NCBI GenBank assembly: GCA_019055375.1
Contig: JAHQIW010003596.1
Span: 372,001 to 436,000, forward strand
Direction of reading: 5' to 3'
DNA: 64,000 bases
DNA from: Parelaphostrongylus tenuis
Lineage: Eukaryota > Nematoda > Chromadorea > Rhabditida > Metastrongylidae
The notes below the pieces were generated by a model, which saw only the letters and a list, made by a program, of their open reading frames with translations, searched no databases and had not been told where the DNA came from. Positions 11,385 through 23,095 of the stretch are shown one piece after another. The position numbers were made by a program, and so were the translations under genes. Every line of letters starts with the position of its first letter. The stretch's first letter is position 1.

Positions 11385-12765
11385 TCAAAAGCAGTGCTCC
11401 ATATCTCCTCTTCCTTTGGGGTGAATAAACGGAAGGAAAGCTTTGGAGAGTTCAAACATCATTTTTATCCTTTCATTAGACAGCGTCCTCACAGTTTCAA
11501 TATATGCAGAGGCTGCTGAAAAATCACGAACAATCCTTCAAACAGCGCAAGCAAATCCCTCTTCCTTCTCCTCTTCACTGTTTCGATTAAATGGTGTCAC
11601 TAGAGTCCCTAATTGTTCAGTGCACGTCAACAAGTGAAGAGGGAGAGTTTACTGCAACTACAATGTGGTCTCAGTCACCGTAGAACGATGGCACGTCACG
11701 AGAGCTATCTATAGGAGACGATGATGTGGAGAAGGGAAGGCGTTTACAAACACTCTCAGAGATTGGAGCGTAATTTATTCGGTATTCTCCGACGATTGGA
11801 AAATCGGAACTCACAAAAAGAGCGGTTGATAAAATAGGTGGTTGAACACCTCGAAGTTCCCGTGATCCAGAAACCTCAGTGAGAGGTTAGACAGGAATAA
11901 CTGCTTTCAATAAGCATTGAAGCGTTTGCGAAAGCCTCAGTTCATTAACAGCCGTTACTAGCAAGTTATCTCAAATTTTTGCTGGCCCATTTTCCAGTTA
12001 GTCCATATGGAACCAAAACCTTCATCTTACTTGCAAACATCAACAATTTTCTTTTGAACAATGCTGCATAATGTATGCAATAAAATAATAGAAATTGATT
12101 ATTCCCGCAAAGGTTACTTGAAAGTTGGTTATAGAAAATATAACTTCGCTATATCCTGTCCAATCGACCAACGAAAGTAATTCATCCGCAATACAGTTCT
12201 ACAAACCTATTGTGCATTGGAACAACTCTTATAGACCTAACCTCAATACAAAATTTCTCGTCGATGGGCTATCGATTGATCATCAGTGACGCGACGAACG
12301 GTATTAGAAAAAAGAGTGTGCATCGAAACCGATACAAATCGTCCTTGATGGTTTCTACGTTTTCAAAATAATATATATCGTCACGAAAAGGTAATGTGAT
12401 TCAATGATTGCTATGGGTGATTTCAAAATCACATAGAACTTACGAAACTTCAAACATACGATCAAAATGTACAATAAGTTCGTATAATTCAACGATTGAA
12501 ATACAAGCTTTAACTGTTCGAAGAGGTTATTGATAAATAAGGAAATAAATGAGTTGATGAGCGACAAAAACAACGTGGACAAGTGTGAGGTGCTCAAGAA
12601 TGTGTTGTTATCTAAAGCGGATTAGTTAACGTCGACAAGAAAAAAAGGAGCAAAGATAGCAAAATAAAAAATGACATTTGAAATCTCATCGATGTTTGCA
12701 CGACAGGAAAGCAAGTTTGCCCTTGCGAGTTTTTTCGTCGCTTCATCCTCATCATTTGAAGTGAC
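11385..12765 (-). CDS. Candidate split gene(s), unknown protein
   Basis: Several minus-strand exon-like pieces lie in order. (a) 12765-12622, acceptor CTTTTCTTTAG, reads VTSNDEDEATKKLARANLL and stops at TAA. (b) About 12516-12445, ending at a strong GTAAGT donor, includes VELYELIVHFDRMFEV. (c) About 12108-12076, ending GTAAGA, reads IVQKKIVDVC and joins (b) in phase. (d) 11886-11679 contains VGEYRINYAPISESVCKR and ends at GGTGACT in phase 1. (e) 11515-11385, acceptor GATTTTTCAG in phase 1, reads YIETVRTLSNERIKMMFELS and ends HCF-stop. Pieces (d) and (e) join cleanly across an intron of about 160 bases. Piece (e) faintly recalls the ExxRTV region of ABC transporters, but nothing else supports that. 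The pieces may belong to more than one gene. The family is unknown. Confidence 0.4.
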
Positions 12766-12799
12766 CTAAAGAAAAGGCTACTAAGATTCATATGCTTGT

Positions 12800-14430
12800 G
12801 ATGGTGATTATGTGACAATTTCTAGAAACCTATAGCAGGAGAAAATCCAAGAAAGTGTCAAAATTGCAATATTACAGTGGCTGTAGATAATTGTCTTAAT
12901 AGAAAAAAGTTAGATTCTTGCTCATTTTTTCTGCTTCACGCCAGCTTTCTGGTCTTATGCAGTGATATTTCAATTATGAGAAAGCTTCATAGCTAAAAAT
13001 TAGAAGTACCATTGAAACGACTTCTGTGAACGTATTTTTAGTTGAAAAATCCCGAATTGTATTGAAAATTCTTACTTTTGAAGACATGCAATCGTTGTGT
13101 CGCATGCAATCGCAAATCACAGAATTCTCTCGTGAATCGTTGGCTATTTTTTTAGAAGAGAGCTATTCCATCAGGTTGTCAGTAGTCATTCAAAATTCTA
13201 GTAGGACGATTCATTTCTAGAAAGAACATCTTCAGCTTGTGCTGCTAGCGAAAAGAGCTTTTTGCTTTTGCAGTAGTTAGGCCATCCTTTCAGTTTTATA
13301 GCGAATTTATTGGTTTTTATACAGCAATTTTGTTTGAGGAAATTCCACCTCTACGAAACGCTGACAAACCACTAATAGAGGTGCTTTCATAATTTTAATT
13401 TTATTCGTTTAACATTAATAACACTTAGGTCACTAGCAGTAAAGAAGATTTTATAACCTACAGATTACCTTATGACCCTTTTGACATACAGACTGCTGTG
13501 AAAAACTAAATGACCATTGCTCACTTCTTACAGGCACTTCTCACGTATAGCTGCAGTATTGCCGCATTCTAAAACATAAAACAGAAAAATTCCAGAACAT
13601 CAATTTTTTACTTGCAGAGAATTCTCACAGCTATTGGAAAAACTGTAATAGTGGCTTATTAGCTTTGAAGAACAAGTAAGACGAATTAAGGTAGAAACTG
13701 AAAATACTTCTGAATTTGTTTGACTTTCCTTAATTCTACTCATTCTTTTGTTGCTCATATTCTCAGTGATTATCATAGTAAACCATGTCAGATTTCAAGA
13801 TGAACTAAGAAGAACACTTTCCGTAACAATCAATATGAGTGAAAAATTCACCTAGCCAAGTTAAAGAGCTCAACTACTTATCCGCTGAACTATTGCACTT
13901 ACGAGCACATTGTGAAACAGTAATAATTCATAATTCTCCAAATTTGCTAGGTAAGTCTTCAAAAAAAAATCAGTTGATAGTTGTTCACTTCAAACTTGAC
14001 AGGTTTTCGTTTAATATAGGCAAAATAAAAACAGATCCTTTTTGTTCTGAAATTTGAAATCAGCTAGTTTGATCTATATGGAGATTTTCACGTATTTTCC
14101 TACTATAGCAAAACATTTCTTGTTTTTCTTTCAAACGATACATATTTGATTTCTCTTGAGAGGCAAGCAATGTTGCAGCAGGGGAAATCTTTTTGCTTTT
14201 CAATATAGAGGAGAAATAACGTTGATAATATTGTTTTCTGGGGATGTGGTGCAGACAACACGGTGTCGTAAAGTTCAGCAAGAAAGTAGAATTAAAGAAA
14301 CTTTCAGAGATGTTAGAACACATTCATGATGAAAGTGAGATACGAAGAAAGAAATCGAAAACTGGATTAAGCTTTACCGAGTGAAAGTGTCGATGCAAAT
14401 ATCCATCAAAGTATGGTCTAGGATTTGATA
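12800..14430. other. No recognised gene or element
   Basis: Very AT-rich sequence with only short open frames and no motif, tandem repeat or repeat-family match that I could see. Confidence 0.35.
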
Positions 14431-14439
14431 ACGATTTAA

Positions 14440-14910
14440 TGTATGACAATCAGTTTTTGAGCCAAGCATATGGTCTATTGTAGGTCAACTTATGCAGCCT
14501 GATACAGTTTTTAAAGTTGACAGTCTCATCAGTCTGGTGATACCCTTCGTGCTTTGCCAATCCTTTCGTGGTGCTCCAATCCCTTATACTAAGGGTAGGC
14601 GACGACGAACATTTCACATCGTCCAATGAGTGAAATTGTCGCTGAATGGGCAGTGTTGTACACTCGATTGCTCTTGGCTGGTATCGTTAATATATCATAC
14701 CTTTCGTTTCAAGTGTTTTCTTGAGATCACGCTTAGATTTCAATATGCCTGATGAAAATTTTTCAACCATGCATGTGGCTAGTTATGAGCATTTATGCAG
14801 TGCAATACACGTGTTTCGGCCTTGCAGCCTCGTCAGTTGCAATAAAATAATTATCGACGTAATGAAATTTGAGCGTGGCCTCAAGAAAACACTCAAAACG
14901 TATGCCAAAT
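14440..14910. repeat. Palindrome family G, copy 1
   Basis: Shares with the copies at 15.1, 22.9, 37.5, 41.8 and 42.5 kb the blocks TTTCAAGTGTTTTCTTGAGA, a TCGACCTTACAG-like stretch (here GTTTCGGCCTTGCAGCCTCG) and the outer arm GAGCGTGGCCTCAAGAAAAC. The ends are inverted (TTTCTTGAGATCACGC on the left unit against GCGTGGCCTCAAGAAA on the right). It is non-coding and is read as a non-autonomous foldback DNA element. Confidence 0.6.
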
Positions 14911-15120
14911 AAATTTCCTGCAGTTACAGGAAATGGAATAGTTCATTCAGCTCTTCGAAATCATAGGCTTGCGAATGACATAAAATACGATAAGAGAGAA
15001 CAAGAATTAAATTTATTATAAATAAACAAAAATGGCGAAAGAACGACAAAACTTAGTTTCTAGCGTTTTTGCTGCACTTTTCGCAATGTTATGATCATTC
15101 ATGTATTCCTAGGAGGTCTC

Positions 15121-15310
15121 TACATTTTTATTTGAGCCAACATTTCATCTCGTCTGGTAAAGGGCTCTTGTACAGCTCGATATACGTCATTCGACCTTAG
15201 AGTCTGTAAGGCCTGTAAGGTCGTGTATCTGGTTGTACAAGAGCCCTTTACCAGACCACACGACATTTTGGCTTAGATAAGAATAAAGAGATCTATTGAA
15301 ATTTGAGAGT
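15121..15310. repeat. Palindrome family G, copy 2 (compact hairpin)
   Basis: The arms CTGGTAAAGGGCTCTTGTAC (from about 15154) and GTACAAGAGCCCTTTACCAG (about 15234-15253) are exact reverse complements. Outer parts also pair (TTTGAGCCAACATTTC against a GACATTTTGGCTTAGAT block). The loop holds the family-G CGACCTTAGAGTCTGTAAGG text. This is the best-preserved copy. Confidence 0.8.
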
Positions 15311-15329
15311 GGTTAAGCAAACACTCTAA

Positions 15330-15475
15330 GTAAGGGTATAATTCCTAAGAGAATTGGGTGGTAAGCAGAAGCACGACCTCAGATTGGAATCGAACCTGCA
15401 TTCCAACCTATCCGGAGACACGTGCTCTACCACTACACCATCGAAACACATTTTCCGAACCACTCATTATTCAAC
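15330..15475 (-). repeat. SINE-B copy
   Basis: Minus strand. Reverse-complement box B is GGAATCGAACCTGC; the box A region is CGTGCTCTACCACTACACCA. The flanking CCTAAGAGAATTGGGTGGTA is the SINE-B tail. tRNA-derived and Pol III type. Confidence 0.65.
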
Positions 15476-15599
15476 ATATCCATGTAAGCTATCAGCCAAA
15501 ATTCTTAACAGGTTTGGTCGGGTATGCGACTTTGCTATATGAACCCAGTTGGGCTGAAAGCTCTTGTGATGACTATTATTCGAAATTTCTAGTATTTTT

Positions 15600-15875
15600 A
15601 CTCCATTTTTCGCATGTATTATGATGTTTCTTATATACCTAAAAGAATTGAGTGATGAGCAAAAATTACGACCTCATACGGCGTGCGCTACCACTACACC
15701 ACCGAGGCACATTGGTGGCTGATAGCTAACATAGAGATGTTGAAGAATCATAGGTCGGACAAATGTGCCTTTGTGGTGTAGTGGTAGAGCACGCGTCCCC
15801 TGATAGGAGAAACACGGGCTCGATTCCCAGCAGAAGCCGTGTTCTTGCTCATCACTCAATTCTCTCAAAAAACTT
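15600..15875. repeat. Inverted pair of SINE-B copies
   Basis: A minus-strand copy (about 15615-15715; tail TATACCTAAAAGAATTGAGT, box A TGCGCTACCACTACACCACC) faces a plus-strand copy (about 15765-15870; box A TTGTGGTGTAGTGGTAGAGC, box B GGGCTCGATTCCCAGC, tail GCTCATCACTCAATTCTCT). The spacer TGGCTGATAGCTAACATAGA is the reverse complement, with changes, of sequence at about 15480-15500. Confidence 0.65.
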
Positions 15876-16029
15876 AGTTTCCAACCAAGTAATCACCCGT
15901 AGATATTGTTCCACTATATTTTGGAATACTCTCTTAGCACCATGTCCTAAAATCACAATATCAGTATTTTGTGCAATACAGTGCTGCAGAATCTTGAAAT
16001 ATTCGTTCGATCATATCTTATCTTCATGG

Positions 16030-17450
16030 TAACTCTTGAAAAAAAACGTTTCATAGCATCCGGTGACTTCATTGTCGAGTATTTTTGCAAGCTAACCGCT
16101 ATGGCGGATCATCGTGTTTTTGAAAAAATAGCGTTGAAAACTCATTAGAGGCCAGCTTACATATGAAATAATTTTTCTCTCATTCATCGGATATAATTTT
16201 TTATTGAGCTATTTTGTCAACTTACAATCTATCACCAATTACGATTCGATGGAAACTGAAGGGTTAGTTATCTCCAGAAAACTTTAAATGTGTAATATCA
16301 CTCTAACAGTTAACGGAATTGTTTAAAGAGGTCTCCGGGATATCTTAGGATATCTTAGGACTGCTCCAGCGTGTCAAATGCATCTAATGAATTAAGTAGT
16401 AGAACAATCACATTTGGAACAACCGGATCCTCGTCTTCTGATTAAAACACAGCAGACTCCGTTTTGTGAAATTTTACTGACTTTCTACGAAGCTCGAAAT
16501 CTTCTACTTGAGCACGGTTCTCCCTGTAGCACTAAGATCTCTGGTCAGGTACTTCAAAGTCGTCTAACCACAAGCAACACTCACAACCAGTAATTATGGA
16601 AGAGGAAGAACTTTGTCACTTTGCAACTACAATTCTTCATTTACGATAGTATTTTCGGAATGATTACTTTTGGCTGAGTTTCGAAATTGGAATGCCGAAT
16701 TTAGATTATGCTTTATTTTGTGGTGTTGATCATAGTCTAAAGGATATGTTGTGCACCAGTTGCCACTCGTAGCAGTGTAGGGGTTCAAACAATGTCTTAC
16801 GGTGACCTACTGATATTCCAAACTAGCATTTTTATCCTCTTAGGAAAAATCTGCGGCCAAATTGTCGACTGCTGGAAAACGAACGGCTTTGCTCTCCGAG
16901 ATATGAGACTAAATCAGCGATCCTGAGCGTAGCTAAAATACGCCTTTTATGGTCATGCACCATCGAGTTATCTTTGTGCTTGACGCGGATACGACTGAAA
17001 GCCACTTACCTCTAAGAGTTCTGAATCAATGAAAATTAATGCATAATCATTATTATATGAACTCTTCTCAATCTTCACTCAGGCACTCATAAGATTTCTT
17101 TCCATATTTGATTCATATGATCCGTACAAGTGTGCTGTCAAAAAATAATCCAGTTCAAAAATCAACAGCCTAATTAATGAACGAATGTGGCTTTATGCTT
17201 GATATTTATTTACTGTGGATGTGAACTCTAGCCGTAAGAGCGCCAAAAAACGAGCATCCGACGACTATGTGAATGCCTCAAACAACCATCACACCTTTCC
17301 GAGAAAGTGCGCATTTGCAATAACACTATCGAGACGTTCGATCTGTCCGACTCCAGTCTCTTCCAGCTGTACTGGTTGCTTCAACTAACCACTTGCGTTT
17401 TGTGCTTTATGACTTAGATACTGCGGTACACTTATGATCTAGATGTGTTA
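16030..17450. other. No recognised gene or element
   Basis: Only a short direct duplication (GATATCTTAG twice, at about 16339-16359) stands out. No exon with paired splice sites was found. Confidence 0.35.
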
Positions 17451-17456
17451 GGTCTA

Positions 17457-17916
17457 ATATGTTCTTGATTATTCCTTCCTTTACTTAAAAGTCGATACGA
17501 GAAGCAGTCATTATACATATTTTACTGAATTCTCTGGTACTGTCTATGAGCTTCCACCACTTAGTGAAGAAACGGATAGGCAAAAATCGGGTAATGTCAA
17601 AATTCGCAATGTGCATTCTTTTCAAAATCTGTATGCAAATGAACTGGAATTGATTCAGCGGAATTTGCGAGATCTCGTCCAGTCGACGAGAAATGGATGG
17701 CTGCTGCACATATGTACATTGACGAGGAACCCACATTTTGTGATAATTTCGAGGCTTGCGCATTGATTTAGAGATGAAGCGTTTGCTAGAAAGAATGTAT
17801 GGTTTAAGATTCTCCTTTTTAATACCGAATCAATCTCATAGGTTGAAAAAGTTACTCGTCGGAAAATTCATCGAGATCTTGAACTAAAGAATAATTGGAC
17901 TGAGCTCTATAGGGAG
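17457..17916 (+). CDS. Candidate two-exon fragment, unknown protein
   Basis: A 103-codon open stretch without an ATG start (17457-17765) reads as ordinary soluble protein: TEFSGTVYELPPLSEE, then NELELIQRNLRDLVQ, a heptad-like segment. It could end at a GTGATA donor after NPHF. About 100 bases later a second piece (17842-17916; acceptor CAATCTCATAG, donor GTCAGT) adds 25 codons, EKVTRRKIHRDLELKNNW, in matching phase 0. The helical, charged composition suggests a coiled-coil segment. No family is recognised, and no start or terminal exon was found. Confidence 0.35.
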
Positions 17917-18174
17917 GTCAGTTTTCAACAATCTTTAGGTGTCATAGCGCCGATTTTGCACTTACATCTAGTCGCAGTGGTGATACAACCCGAACCTTCT
18001 ATTAGTGGACATATTTTCAGCACTATTTGCTGCCTCATTGAGCAGACTATAGCACTCCTATGGGGATGAATTGAAACGACTGTCACTTGAGTTCACTTCC
18101 TACTACCACCGGATCTGACCACCTATTCAATATGAAGCATAACGAAATATTATTGAAAAAATGATGTCTTTAAA

Positions 18175-18430
18175 AAATGTTATTTTGTTTATTTAACCGC
18201 TTATATCGGTGATATGATGTTACAAAGATATAACCAATGATATAGAGTGATATGGAAAACTTTCACGTCAGGCGGAACTAGAACCTGCACCTCACTCTCT
18301 CCGGGAATACGTGTTTTATCCGTTACACTACTGACGCCCATTTTGCACATCGCTCTTTCTACGCTATAGCGCACCTATCCCGCCTGACGCGAAAGTTTTG
18401 CACATTACTCTACATCTTGAGAGAATGTTG
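18175..18430. repeat. SINE-A copy with inverted tail
   Basis: The minus-strand body (18180-18390) begins with the tail reverse complement TTATTTAACCGCTTATATCG and holds GTCAGGCGGAACTAGAACCT (box B) and TCCGTTACACTACTGACGCC (box A). A plus-strand fragment CCCGCCTGACGCGAAAGTTT follows at about 18389, the same head-to-head junction as at 3.7 and 4.2 kb. Confidence 0.65.
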
Positions 18431-19399
18431 AAATTGTAGCAATCAAAAGAGACCAAATCATCAATGAATTTTTCAAGCTTATTTATTCTTGGCTGTCTGA
18501 CAAGTGGTGATTCTTCAACTGATGGTGGCTGTACCATTTTTGACAGGGTACTAGTAGGAGACCGTCTCCTACGCTATTGGTTCATGCTGCTCTCTAGATA
18601 GGCGGTGTTCATTTAGACTGGAAGCGGTGAATCACGGACGAGTTTTGGGTGATAAGGCCTGTTGACGTGCAATGAATAAATACGCTTGGTTTCGCCTATT
18701 GAAGGATTTTGTATCGTCTCGATTTGATAACGGATAAATAGTTTTGTGGTGATTGCTCCCATAGGAATGAACAATGCAGTCGTCTCTTTCCGTGAGATTG
18801 TAGATGTGAAAGAATTTATGTTATGTTTTGGATACAACATGACCCTCGAGATTTACTGATTCAAATAATTTACTGCATTTAGTCATCTCATAGAGGTGTA
18901 GCGGTAATTCACCGACGCCGAAGATGTGGAAAGTTCGACTTCGGTGAGATGTAAGGTTCATCCAGTGACATCATGATATTGCTGAGCACCTCTAACCACT
19001 TGTTATACGCTTCGTTAAATTCTGTACTATATGAGAATACAAGAGCAAGGAGAGCAGCGTGATAAGAGTAATTATTTCATGTCATGGATTTGAATAACAT
19101 GTCACTGGCCAATTGGCAATGATACAAAAACAGTGCAGAGTAGAATGTCATATGGGTGTAGTTAGAGTAAGATGAGAAAGGGTGACTGATGGTCGGCATT
19201 TGTACCACGTTGTACTTCGTTTATACTTTTCCACGATGTAACATACTACTACGTCATGTAAAAAAAGATCCTTAACACTCGCCAGAAATTCAAATTTTAT
19301 GCTTGTTGCAACAACGCTGGTTATGGCCCATCAAATTTTGATTTACTCTTGAGATATCACATGATGACCATCAGTTGCACGCCAAAATCCTTTCGGCAA

Positions 19400-19870
19400 C
19401 AAAAGTCAGGATCTCGCTAAGTTTCATTTTGAAGGTGTCTTGCAATTCGAATTTGTTTCAGATGACAACACCATCAATGCCGAACTGCACTAAGAGCAGA
19501 TGGGCCATGTCTACGATGCGTTGAGGGCGAAGTACCCCACATTGATTCGGCGGAGGCTCGAGCTGATTCAGCAAGAGAATGTCAAATTTCACATCGCAAA
19601 GAAGACTAGGAAAGAGTTTCATGAACTGGAGGGAGTTAAGTTCTTGCCGCACCCAGCCTACAGTTTGGAGTGTCGTCCGAATATAATCCAATTTCCGCCG
19701 CAATGAAACTTATCCTGCGTTGACGCCTCTTCGAGACATCTGATTAAGTTGAAGAGGCATGTCAGGTGTATTGTTGATTCAAAGTTCAAGGATTGGCAAC
19801 TTTGAGCAGATCGTTGAAAGAAGATTGCAAGCAACGGTGGTTATCATTTGGAAGAATTGTTATTATTGAA
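19400..19870 (+). pseudogene. mariner transposase relic
   Basis: Read across stops, this plus-strand text follows the C-terminal half of a mariner transposase: INAELH (family INxxLYC), QQENVKFHIAKKTRKEFHEL (family QDNARPHxAKKTR), a LPHPAYS block (family LPHPPYSPDL), then after a frameshift SKFKDWQL, ADR-KKIASNGGYH and EEL at the end (family ADRWQKVVDSDGFYF). The second and third catalytic Asp positions are Glu and lost, so it is inactive. It is closest, of the copies in this window, to the relic at 63 kb. A family H palindrome starts immediately downstream. Confidence 0.75.
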
Positions 19871-19894
19871 CCTCCCCATTCGACCGCTTTCATA

Positions 19895-20095
19895 GGGACC
19901 TTGCTCAAACAATAATAATCTGATAAGGTTATAACATGTTTTAAGTCATTAAGGTCTAAGTGCTGCTGTGTAGCAGATAAGGACGGTGCTACAGATGAGT
20001 CTCGGTAGGATGCAACAGGCGCTTGTATAGCACTTAGACCTGAATGGCTTAAAACATGTTATATGTTAGTCAGATAATTATTGTTGTTTTTGGTA
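19895..20095. repeat. Palindrome family H, copy 1
   Basis: The left arm (about 19905-19965) holds AATAATCTGATAAGGTTATA, ACATGTTTTAAGTCATTAAG and GTCTAAGTGC. The right arm (about 20025-20090) holds the reverse complement: GCACTTAGACCTGAATGGCT, TAAAACATGTTATATG and CAGATAATTATTG. The loop is about 60 bases, and there is no coding capacity. It resembles a MITE. Confidence 0.75.
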
Positions 20096-20883
20096 CTGTT
20101 ATGTTATGACCGCGCCAATTGAGGCCTTTGGTAAAAGCGTATTCTTTGCTGTTGCCTGATGAATGCATAATTATCTGATAGCTTAAATCAAGTGAATTTC
20201 AAGGGTGTATTTCGTTTCTCATATTGCTTGTTTTCAACGCCGTACCAGTCAAAATGAGATTTTGCTTCGCATTTGAAGATATCTCTCTTGATAAAAGTTT
20301 TTTTATAGCAAAGTTTTAATCATTGCATAGAACAAATCTTTTCAATTTGAAAAAGTGTGTATGTTCTTTGGAAAAAACTTCTGTCCTACAAGAAGAGTGA
20401 GTGTCACACATTTGGAATATCGCTGTTTTCCGCACCCCTTCAAAACAAGGGCGTCCTTCGATTTTTCCAAGTTGCTTCTTGACTTGATCAATAGCTTAAA
20501 TCTAAGCAATTTCAGAGATATATTTAGGATCTGAAGAAAACCTTTCAGTTCGCTGCAACAGCCAAAATAAAGGTATGTTTCACACTTGCGGCGTTTCAAA
20601 GTGTCTTTCATCAGGGAAAGGATTTCCTCAGACTCCTAGAAACCATTCGATAGTCTGAATTCCGCTGATTCCAGTGATTTATTTGGTTGGACATCTTAGT
20701 GAGCTGTAACAGGTTGGAACGCGGAATGTAGAGATGGCACCTGGCCACCACGCATTGCCAAGTATGTGGACGGGACTTCGCAGTGCTGGCCACTGGCTGA
20801 CGAGCCATCCCAGCATTCCTCAAATTGATTAGTCATTACAAGTCAACTCTGTTCAACCGTCTTTTGATTCTCATCGATTTCAC

Positions 20884-21770
20884 CTAATCATGAGCACTTC
20901 TGTTTGTCCAAGCACCGAGAAAGAAGCCTTTATGGTCGCACAAAGACACGGCGTGGTACAATCTAAACGTCTGCGCAAGGTAGGACATCCAATGAAGCTT
21001 CACTTCGAGTCAAGAATTGCTTAGCGATGTTACATGCGTATACATTGCGATAAGGTCGGTATTAGAGTCGAAAATTGGTTCGGGAACAATCGTCTTCCTT
21101 TAACTTTTGCTATCCGTTCTTCCACTGTTGGAGTTAAGAGTAAGCGTCGCTCAAATGGTGTAAGAAAATTCCTGGTATAAGCAGCGGCGCAGTTGTGGAC
21201 TGGAAAAACTATTTACGTGAAGTTGTTGCAGAGCAGCTGATTCGGTGCCTTGGTAAAAAGATTGGGGGCAAAGGCAAGATTGTGGAGATAGACGAATCAT
21301 TGTTCACAAAGAAGCAACAATGTCGGACGTGTGCTCCCCTAACAGTGGATCTTTGAAGGATTCTGTTGTGAAGCAAAACAATGCTTTTAGGTGGCGTTTC
21401 CAGATCGCACAGCACCCACCTTGCTGGCTGCTATCAAAAACACGTCACCCAAGTTTCTACGATCTATTCCGGTTGTTGAAAAAGGTACATAACTAAAGAT
21501 ATACAAAGAGCTGATTTCCAGCACTTCACGGTCAAACGTCATAACAATTTTGTAGATCCACGCACAAGTACTCATTGTCAAACGGTCGAAAGGATGTGTG
21601 GATTTGCAAAATAGCGCAACAGACGGCACCGAGGGACCGCACGCCATTTTTTGAAGTTTTACTTTGCTGAGTTCATGTGGCGTAAAATGATCGCAGATGA
21701 AAATATGTGATTGCTGCAACCTTCCATTTACTTTTCGCTTACATAACAGTTGTAACCTCCATTGTCGATC
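20884..21770 (+). pseudogene. Merlin-family (IS1016-like) transposase relic
   Basis: Merlin elements are DDE transposons related to bacterial IS1016/IS1595. Recognisable blocks in order on the plus strand are: GHPMKL with RCYMRIHCDK (decayed zinc-binding N-terminus), VENWFGNN, VDWKNYLREVVAEQLI, GGKGKIVEIDESLFTKK (first catalytic Asp intact at about 21291-21293), then after a frameshift NNVGRVLPQQWIFEGF-like text, FPDRTAPTLLAAI, and later NFVDPRTSTHCQTVERM, RNRRHRGT and EFMWRKMIADEN. At least three frameshifts and several stops break it. I did not find its terminal inverted repeats or the expected short target duplications. The 143-codon open stretch on the other strand (21387-21818) is an antisense shadow. 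Confidence 0.8.
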
Positions 21771-21819
21771 TAGGTGACGTGCGTTTTTTTTCTTTTTTCT
21801 GGCCTCCTGAACATCCATC

Positions 21820-22880
21820 CTTCATGCTTATGTTTTCCAAATTGATGATCTAAAGGAGCTTTGAGGTGAACAGTCGACTTTCTTTGTGTGAAAACATTCA
21901 AAAAAGTTAGTCGGCTAATTTCTCAGAAATTGCGTTGTTCAACTTCTTGTTTTCTGCATGATGGAGCCGAGGAGAAACAATGGTAGTTATGTAGGTGAAT
22001 GTTTCACAACTATATGACGATATACTATTTCCAAAAGACAAAAAATTCCATGGAGACTTCTCTCTAGCACCTCATAGGTAGGATGTCTCAGAACTTCATT
22101 GAATAATCAATGTTAATGGAATGTCAACAACGATGGTTATTCAAAGATCCGCAAATGAAGCACGGTGCTGCAGATGCTTTAGTTGAGTGAAATTACAAGC
22201 TTAACACTATGAAAGGACAGATTTAGACTGCAGAGACTTCCATGAACGTCTTCTTACGTCATTCGCAAACACATTTCTATGCCCTGTGCGACTTCGAAAA
22301 TTTTTTTTGGAAGACAATGAAATTTTACATTGTAGTCGGGGTATGCCCTGACAGGGTTTGTATTCATTTGCTTGAGCATAATGCAGAAATGCATAATTCT
22401 AATCCCACTCGATTGATTATTTTGCCTTAAGGAAATTAGTCAATAATCAAGGACTTATTTTTGCAATCACGTGGGTCACCAACAATTCGCTTTTATTTAT
22501 AAGCTATCACCGATGAACAATGTATACTTATTGCATAGAATTACCAAGACCAACTATCCATCAACCTCGGCATGCTTCAATAGTTCCTATTTTCTTCTTT
22601 GATCCATACACGAGGTGTTATACAATTTCTTCATCTAGCAGTCAAAGTGGGAGTTTAAGCATTAAACTATTTATAGGCGAAAAGTTATCGACGTGCTGCC
22701 CTACATTATGTACGTCCTCGCATTAAGTCATTCATAGAGTTTGACCGATCGACCCCTTCCCATAGAAGTAACTGAGCTGCTCTGAAGAAGTCGTGAAACT
22801 CTGGCCACCGTTTCTCAAGCAGTTACAGGCTTCGCGTAAGTTTTACGCAAAAGAACATCTCGGAAATTGTCAGTGAAGCT
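21820..22880. other. No recognised gene or element
   Basis: Short open frames only; none has paired splice sites or family motifs. Confidence 0.35.
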
Positions 22881-22884
22881 TGTA

Positions 22885-23095
22885 ATTATTACTTAAGCCA
22901 ACATGTTACGTGGTCTGTTAATGAGCTAATGTGCAGTCCAATACATGTGTTTCGACCTTACAGTATCCTTAGTCGGACAAAACCCTTCGTCTTTAGCCAA
23001 TCCTCTCTGGAGTCTTCTCTCTCCCTATAAAGAGGTAAGCGACGTACTGAAATTGAACGTGGTCTTAATAAAACACTTGAAATAGAAGGTGCTAG
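22885..23095. repeat. Palindrome family G, copy 3
   Basis: Contains AAGCCAACATGTTACGTGGT, GAGCTAATGTGCAGTCCAAT, GTTTCGACCTTACAGTATCC and, at the right, GAACGTGGTCTTAATAAAAC followed by ACTTGAAA. These match the other family-G copies in order. Confidence 0.65.

Noticed and set aside
11385..11515. ABC transporter exon
   Set aside because: Only a short ETVRTL resemblance; no Walker, signature or membrane motif nearby.
21387..21818. 143-codon minus-strand open frame
   Set aside because: It is exactly antisense to the Merlin transposase relic, whose motifs are on the plus strand.
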